DNA from: JABCPE02 sp963530615
GTDB lineage: Bacteria; Bacteroidota; Bacteroidia; Flavobacteriales; Weeksellaceae
DNA: 64,000 nucleotides
Direction: 5' to 3'
NCBI GenBank assembly: GCA_963530615.1
Contig: CAUSDX010000001.1
Location: forward strand, 169,296 to 233,295
Shown: piece after piece, positions 62,236 through 64,000 of the stretch
How positions within the stretch are numbered: the stretch's first letter is position 1
Layout of the letters: every line of letters starts with the position of its first letter
Program-made: the position numbers and the translations under genes
Notes under the pieces: model-generated
The model's database searches: none
Told to the model about the DNA's origin: nothing
What the model saw: the letters and a program-made list of their open reading frames with translations, nothing else

Positions 62236-62240
62236 ATACA

Positions 62241-62269
62241 AAAACACTCCCAATTTAGGAGTGTTTTTT
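62241..62269 (+). terminator. Terminator after pdxA
   Basis: AAAACACTCC pairs with GGAGTGTTTT around 7 nt and ends in T6. Confidence 0.88.
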
Positions 62270-62298
62270 GACCTTTGATATTTTGCTTTATTAAATCC

Positions 62299-62531
62299 TT
62301 ACTTGCTGTTTCTTGCTGCTTTTACAATTTCATTAATCTCTTGATATACCCCTTCCCAATCTTTCTGAACTTTCATAATATTAACGAAATCCAAATAAAC
62401 TCTTAAAGTTTTTTCTAATTCTCTGCGAAGGGCAGTCGTACTTGGTGTTTTTCATTTTCAGAAATTTGGATTACTCTTTGAGCTAAAGTCGCAAGGTCTT
62501 TAGTTGAAATTCTTTGAAGTGAAATTTTCAT
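62299..62531 (-). pseudogene. Decayed DUF6261-like gene
   Basis: From the ATG at 62531 the minus strand reads MKISLQRISTKDLATLAQRV then IQISENEK and soon stops. The shifted frame then gives TALRRELEKTLRVYLDFVNI followed by MKVQKDWEGVYQEINEIVKAA and a stop at 62299. The two parts resemble the N-terminus and C-terminus of DUF6261-like proteins; the second parallels ALRKEITDIYRKLTNYIIAL of the intact protein at 24670. The middle (about 150 residues) is missing and the frame is off by one, so this is a relic with a large internal deletion. A palindrome array lies upstream of its start, as for the intact gene. Confidence 0.6.
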
Positions 62532-62581
62532 AGTAATGTCATTTAAAAATTGATAATCTGTTCATTTAATCTTGCTCAAAG

Positions 62582-62763
62582 GTAAATAATCTTTACATTA
62601 AGTCCAAACAACATTAAAACAATTAAATGTATTTATACATTTGGTTCAAACAATCTGCGGAAACTTAATGTATGCATACATTAAGCCCAAACAGCATTAA
62701 AACAATTAAATGTATCTATACATTTAGTTCAAACAATTTGTGGGGAGGGAATGTAGGGGTACA
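62582..62763 (-). repeat. Second palindrome array, period 41-42 nt, upstream of the DUF6261 remnant
   Basis: Palindrome centres lie at 62633.5 (AAATGTAT TT ATACATTT), 62674.5 (CTTAATGTATG / CATACATTAAG, perfect 22 nt), 62716.5 (AAATGTAT CT ATACATTT) and 62757.5 (TGTA GGGG TACA). A half-site TTTACATTAAG sits at the next expected centre, 62592.5. Steps are 41, 41, 42 and 41 nt. On the + strand each spacer has CAAACA (62605, 62647, 62688, 62730), also 41-42 nt apart. Odd and even units alternate, so the array probably grew by duplicating an 82-83-nt dimer. The sequence is unlike the 24457 array, but the geometry is the same. Confidence 0.75.
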
Positions 62764-62827
62764 CTGATGTAAAATAATAAAGTAAGGATTTATTTAATAG
62801 TAAGTAGTAAGAGCTTTCTATAAAAAG

Positions 62828-63331
62828 CTAATTAACAATACCAAAAAAACTTTTTATCATTGTAGCTAAAATTTCCGCACTAACAACTACACCAAAATCT
62901 TTCATTTTACTAATCCACCCCTTAGTTTCAGATCCTAATTCATTATTGCCTGGTTTTTCCCTTAAAAGGATTTGTTCCAAATTTTCTATTTCTTTGTCTT
63001 CAATATTTAATACTTTTAATGCTTTCTTCAAAGATCCAAAATCATTTTTTATAATATTATTAGAATTTGTAATTGAATTATTATTTCCTATATTTATATT
63101 ATTACCATCTCCATTATTGTATATTGTTGTTACATCATTATGATTACCTACATTTATATTATTCCCTATAATTATAGATTTTTCTGAATTTGTATTTATA
63201 TTATTTCCTATTATCATTGGCTTATCTAAAATGATATTTCCCTTATTATTGGGAGCTTTTATAACAATATTATCTTCTCCTTCCACATTTGCATTTCCAA
63301 TTACAATATTTCTTTTTCCTATATTTTTCAT
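62828..63331 (-). CDS. Asn-rich repeat protein with AbiTii-like C-terminal tail, possible effector
   Basis: The 167-residue protein has two parts. The first 95 residues are short repeats such as SIIIGNNINVGN, NINIGNNNS and NIVIGNANVEG, likely a beta-solenoid or polymerising stretch. The rest, SLKKALKVLNIEDKEIENLEQ followed by GWISKMKDFGVVVSAEILATMIKSFFGI, resembles the tail I recall from AbiTii-like and other abortive-infection proteins, a possible membrane-active helix. I cannot assign a function. Its start overlaps the stop of the NTPase gene (ATGA), so the pair is translationally coupled. Confidence 0.6.
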   Translation of the reverse strand: MKNIGKRNIVIGNANVEGEDNIVIKAPNNKGNIILDKPMIIGNNINTNSEKSIIIGNNINVGNHNDVTTIYNNGDGNNINIGNNNSITNSNNIIKNDFGSLKKALKVLNIEDKEIENLEQILLREKPGNNELGSETKGWISKMKDFGVVVSAEILATMIKSFFGIVN

Positions 63332-63801
63332 TTTATAATTAAATTTTCATTCACTTTATTAACTATATTATCTACTCTCTGATTCCACTCTTCTGTTTGT
63401 TCAAAAGCATCTTGTTCTATTTTATGTATCAATTCATCGTATATTACTTCAAATCCTTTTTCTCGTAATTCTTTTATTGTATCAAAACCTATTTTTCTTT
63501 CAGTAGATCTGCACGAAACTATTGCAAATGAAATTTCAATATTCATTTCAATACTAATATCTATAGCAATACTAATATTAACTCCTATTTCTGTTGGAGA
63601 TCCAGCAAATACTAATATACATTTTCCTTTGACTTCAATAAGATATATACCATTACATATTTTATCTATATTTTCTTCAACTTTTTCCTTTTTACTTATA
63701 TCAAGCTTATATATACTTTTAGGTTTTAGCCTTTTACATACTTCCTTAATTGTTGTGGATTTTCCAACATTTTGTTTTCCTCTAATAATAATCGCTTTCA
63801 T
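63328..63801 (-). CDS. Small P-loop NTPase of unknown function
   Basis: The 157-residue protein starts MKAIIIRGKQNVGKSTTIKEV, a clear Walker A (GKQNVGKST) at residues 8-16. ILVFAGSPTEIGVNISIAID and FAIVSCRSTERKIGFDTIKEL follow, suggesting strands of a kinase- or KAP-like P-loop core. It is too short for a GTPase of a known class, and no standard Walker B is obvious. It starts 22 nt after the groL terminator hairpin with no promoter box, so readthrough from groL may drive it. It is coupled to the repeat protein; a defence or signalling pair is inferred from context only. Confidence 0.6.
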   Translation of the reverse strand: MKAIIIRGKQNVGKSTTIKEVCKRLKPKSIYKLDISKKEKVEENIDKICNGIYLIEVKGKCILVFAGSPTEIGVNISIAIDISIEMNIEISFAIVSCRSTERKIGFDTIKELREKGFEVIYDELIHKIEQDAFEQTEEWNQRVDNIVNKVNENLIIK

Positions 63802-63823
63802 TTTTTTAATAAATTAAATATTA

Positions 63824-63852
63824 AAAAGCTAACAGCATAAAGCCGTTAGCTT
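63824..63852 (-). terminator. Terminator after groL
   Basis: On the minus strand AAGCTAACGGC pairs with GCTGTTAGCTT (one mismatch) and ends in T5. It lies only 22 nt before the NTPase start, so incomplete termination could feed that operon. Confidence 0.75.
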
Positions 63853-63863
63853 AAGTTATTTTC

Positions 63864-64000
63864 TTACATCATTCCTGGCATACCGCCTCCCATTGGTGGC
63901 ATTGGTGCCTCAGGTTTTGGGATTTCTGTGATTACACATTCTGTAGTAAGAAGCATACCTGCTACAGATGCAGCGTTTTCAAGAGCTACACGCGTTACTT
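63864..64000 (-). CDS. groL: Chaperonin GroEL, C-terminus (partial)
   Basis: Only the last 44 codons are in the window; the gene continues beyond its right edge. They read VTRVALENAASVAGMLLTTE, then CVITEIPKPEAP and the Gly/Met-rich tail PMGGGMPGMM that lines the folding chamber of GroEL. It forms the ATP-driven protein-folding cage with GroES. Its presence marks the right border of the accessory island that begins after pdxA. Confidence 0.95.
   Translation of the reverse strand, partial: VTRVALENAASVAGMLLTTECVITEIPKPEAPMPPMGGGMPGMM

Larger units (their letters stand above)
62292..62792. repeat. 13-bp inverted repeats flanking the decayed DUF6261 gene and its array
   Basis: TAAATCCTTACTT at 62292-62304 and its exact reverse complement AAGTAAGGATTTA at 62780-62792 enclose about 475 bp holding the DUF6261 remnant and the second palindrome array. 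They could be ends of a small mobile unit. The left copy overlaps the remnant's stop codon. No flanking target duplication is evident. Confidence 0.4.

Noticed and set aside
62582..62763. Origin or iteron region of a plasmid-like element
   Set aside because: Periodic A+T-rich palindromes can mark replication origins, but no replication initiator is nearby and the arrangement parallels the chromosomal array at 24457.

Overview
The window is A+T-rich DNA (roughly one third G+C by eye) from a member of the Bacteroidota, most likely a flavobacterium of the Weeksellaceae (Chryseobacterium/Riemerella/Bergeyella-like). The clues are promoters with a TAnnTTTG -7 box, starts without Shine-Dalgarno sites, a GldI-like lipoprotein, a DUF3276 protein, OstA-like and FadL/OmpP1 proteins, an NADP-type GdhA, and the block miaB / sigma-54 regulator / lptE. 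The species cannot be fixed from this stretch alone.

Layout. 1-4.4 kb: end of a 2-oxoacid dehydrogenase E1 gene, a frameshifted DUF4298 gene, a MATE exporter behind an NtrC-type response regulator, and an SRPBCC protein. 4.4-13.7 kb: LysM glucosaminidase, a PLP deaminase-like enzyme, lon-aroQ, two amidinotransferase-fold hydrolases in tandem (CtlX and an arginine-deiminase relative), two small envelope proteins and enolase. 13.7-22 kb: a RecB/AddA-like helicase-nuclease, a frameshifted mscS, queE, folD, pgi and a TonB-like secreted protein. 22-28.4 kb: rplU-rpmA, miaB, a periodic palindrome array with a DUF6261 gene, then the sigma-54 activator, lptE and a TPR protein. 28.4-42 kb: gdhA, mrp-nifU, menD, asnA, an NlpC/P60 lipoprotein, an MCE/Fe-S operon, two peptidyl-prolyl isomerase lipoproteins, a Nif3-like protein and a zinc-ribbon relative without its cysteines. 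42-53 kb: pabB-pabC, tadA, coaE, ruvB, fadL, a GDSL lipoprotein, prs, rplY and a DedA protein. 53-62 kb: fur, an ostA-like gene, an integrase remnant beside tRNA-Asn, rseP, a DUF3276 gene, an ABC exporter, ribE and pdxA. 62.2-64 kb: an accessory island between pdxA and groL holding a decayed DUF6261 gene, a second palindrome array, and a two-gene P-loop NTPase / Asn-rich-repeat protein operon.

Most of the window is ordinary core metabolism, translation, envelope biogenesis and repair. The most unusual feature is the DUF6261 association. An intact DUF6261-like gene (24670-25413) is preceded by five 13-nt palindromes at an exact 41-nt period. A deleted DUF6261-like remnant on the other strand (62299-62531) is preceded by about five different palindromes, again with centres 41-42 nt apart. 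The palindrome sequences differ but the geometry is the same. This looks like a modular array-plus-protein element, one copy of which sits inside the miaB / sigma-54 regulator / lptE block. A second candidate is the ATGA-coupled NTPase/effector-like pair in the pdxA-groL island. Smaller points are a matched dyad upstream of lon and miaB, a mirror-image divergent promoter pair with near-leaderless starts, two homopolymer frameshifts, a Fur without its CxxC pair, and an ABC exporter with a shortened ATPase domain.
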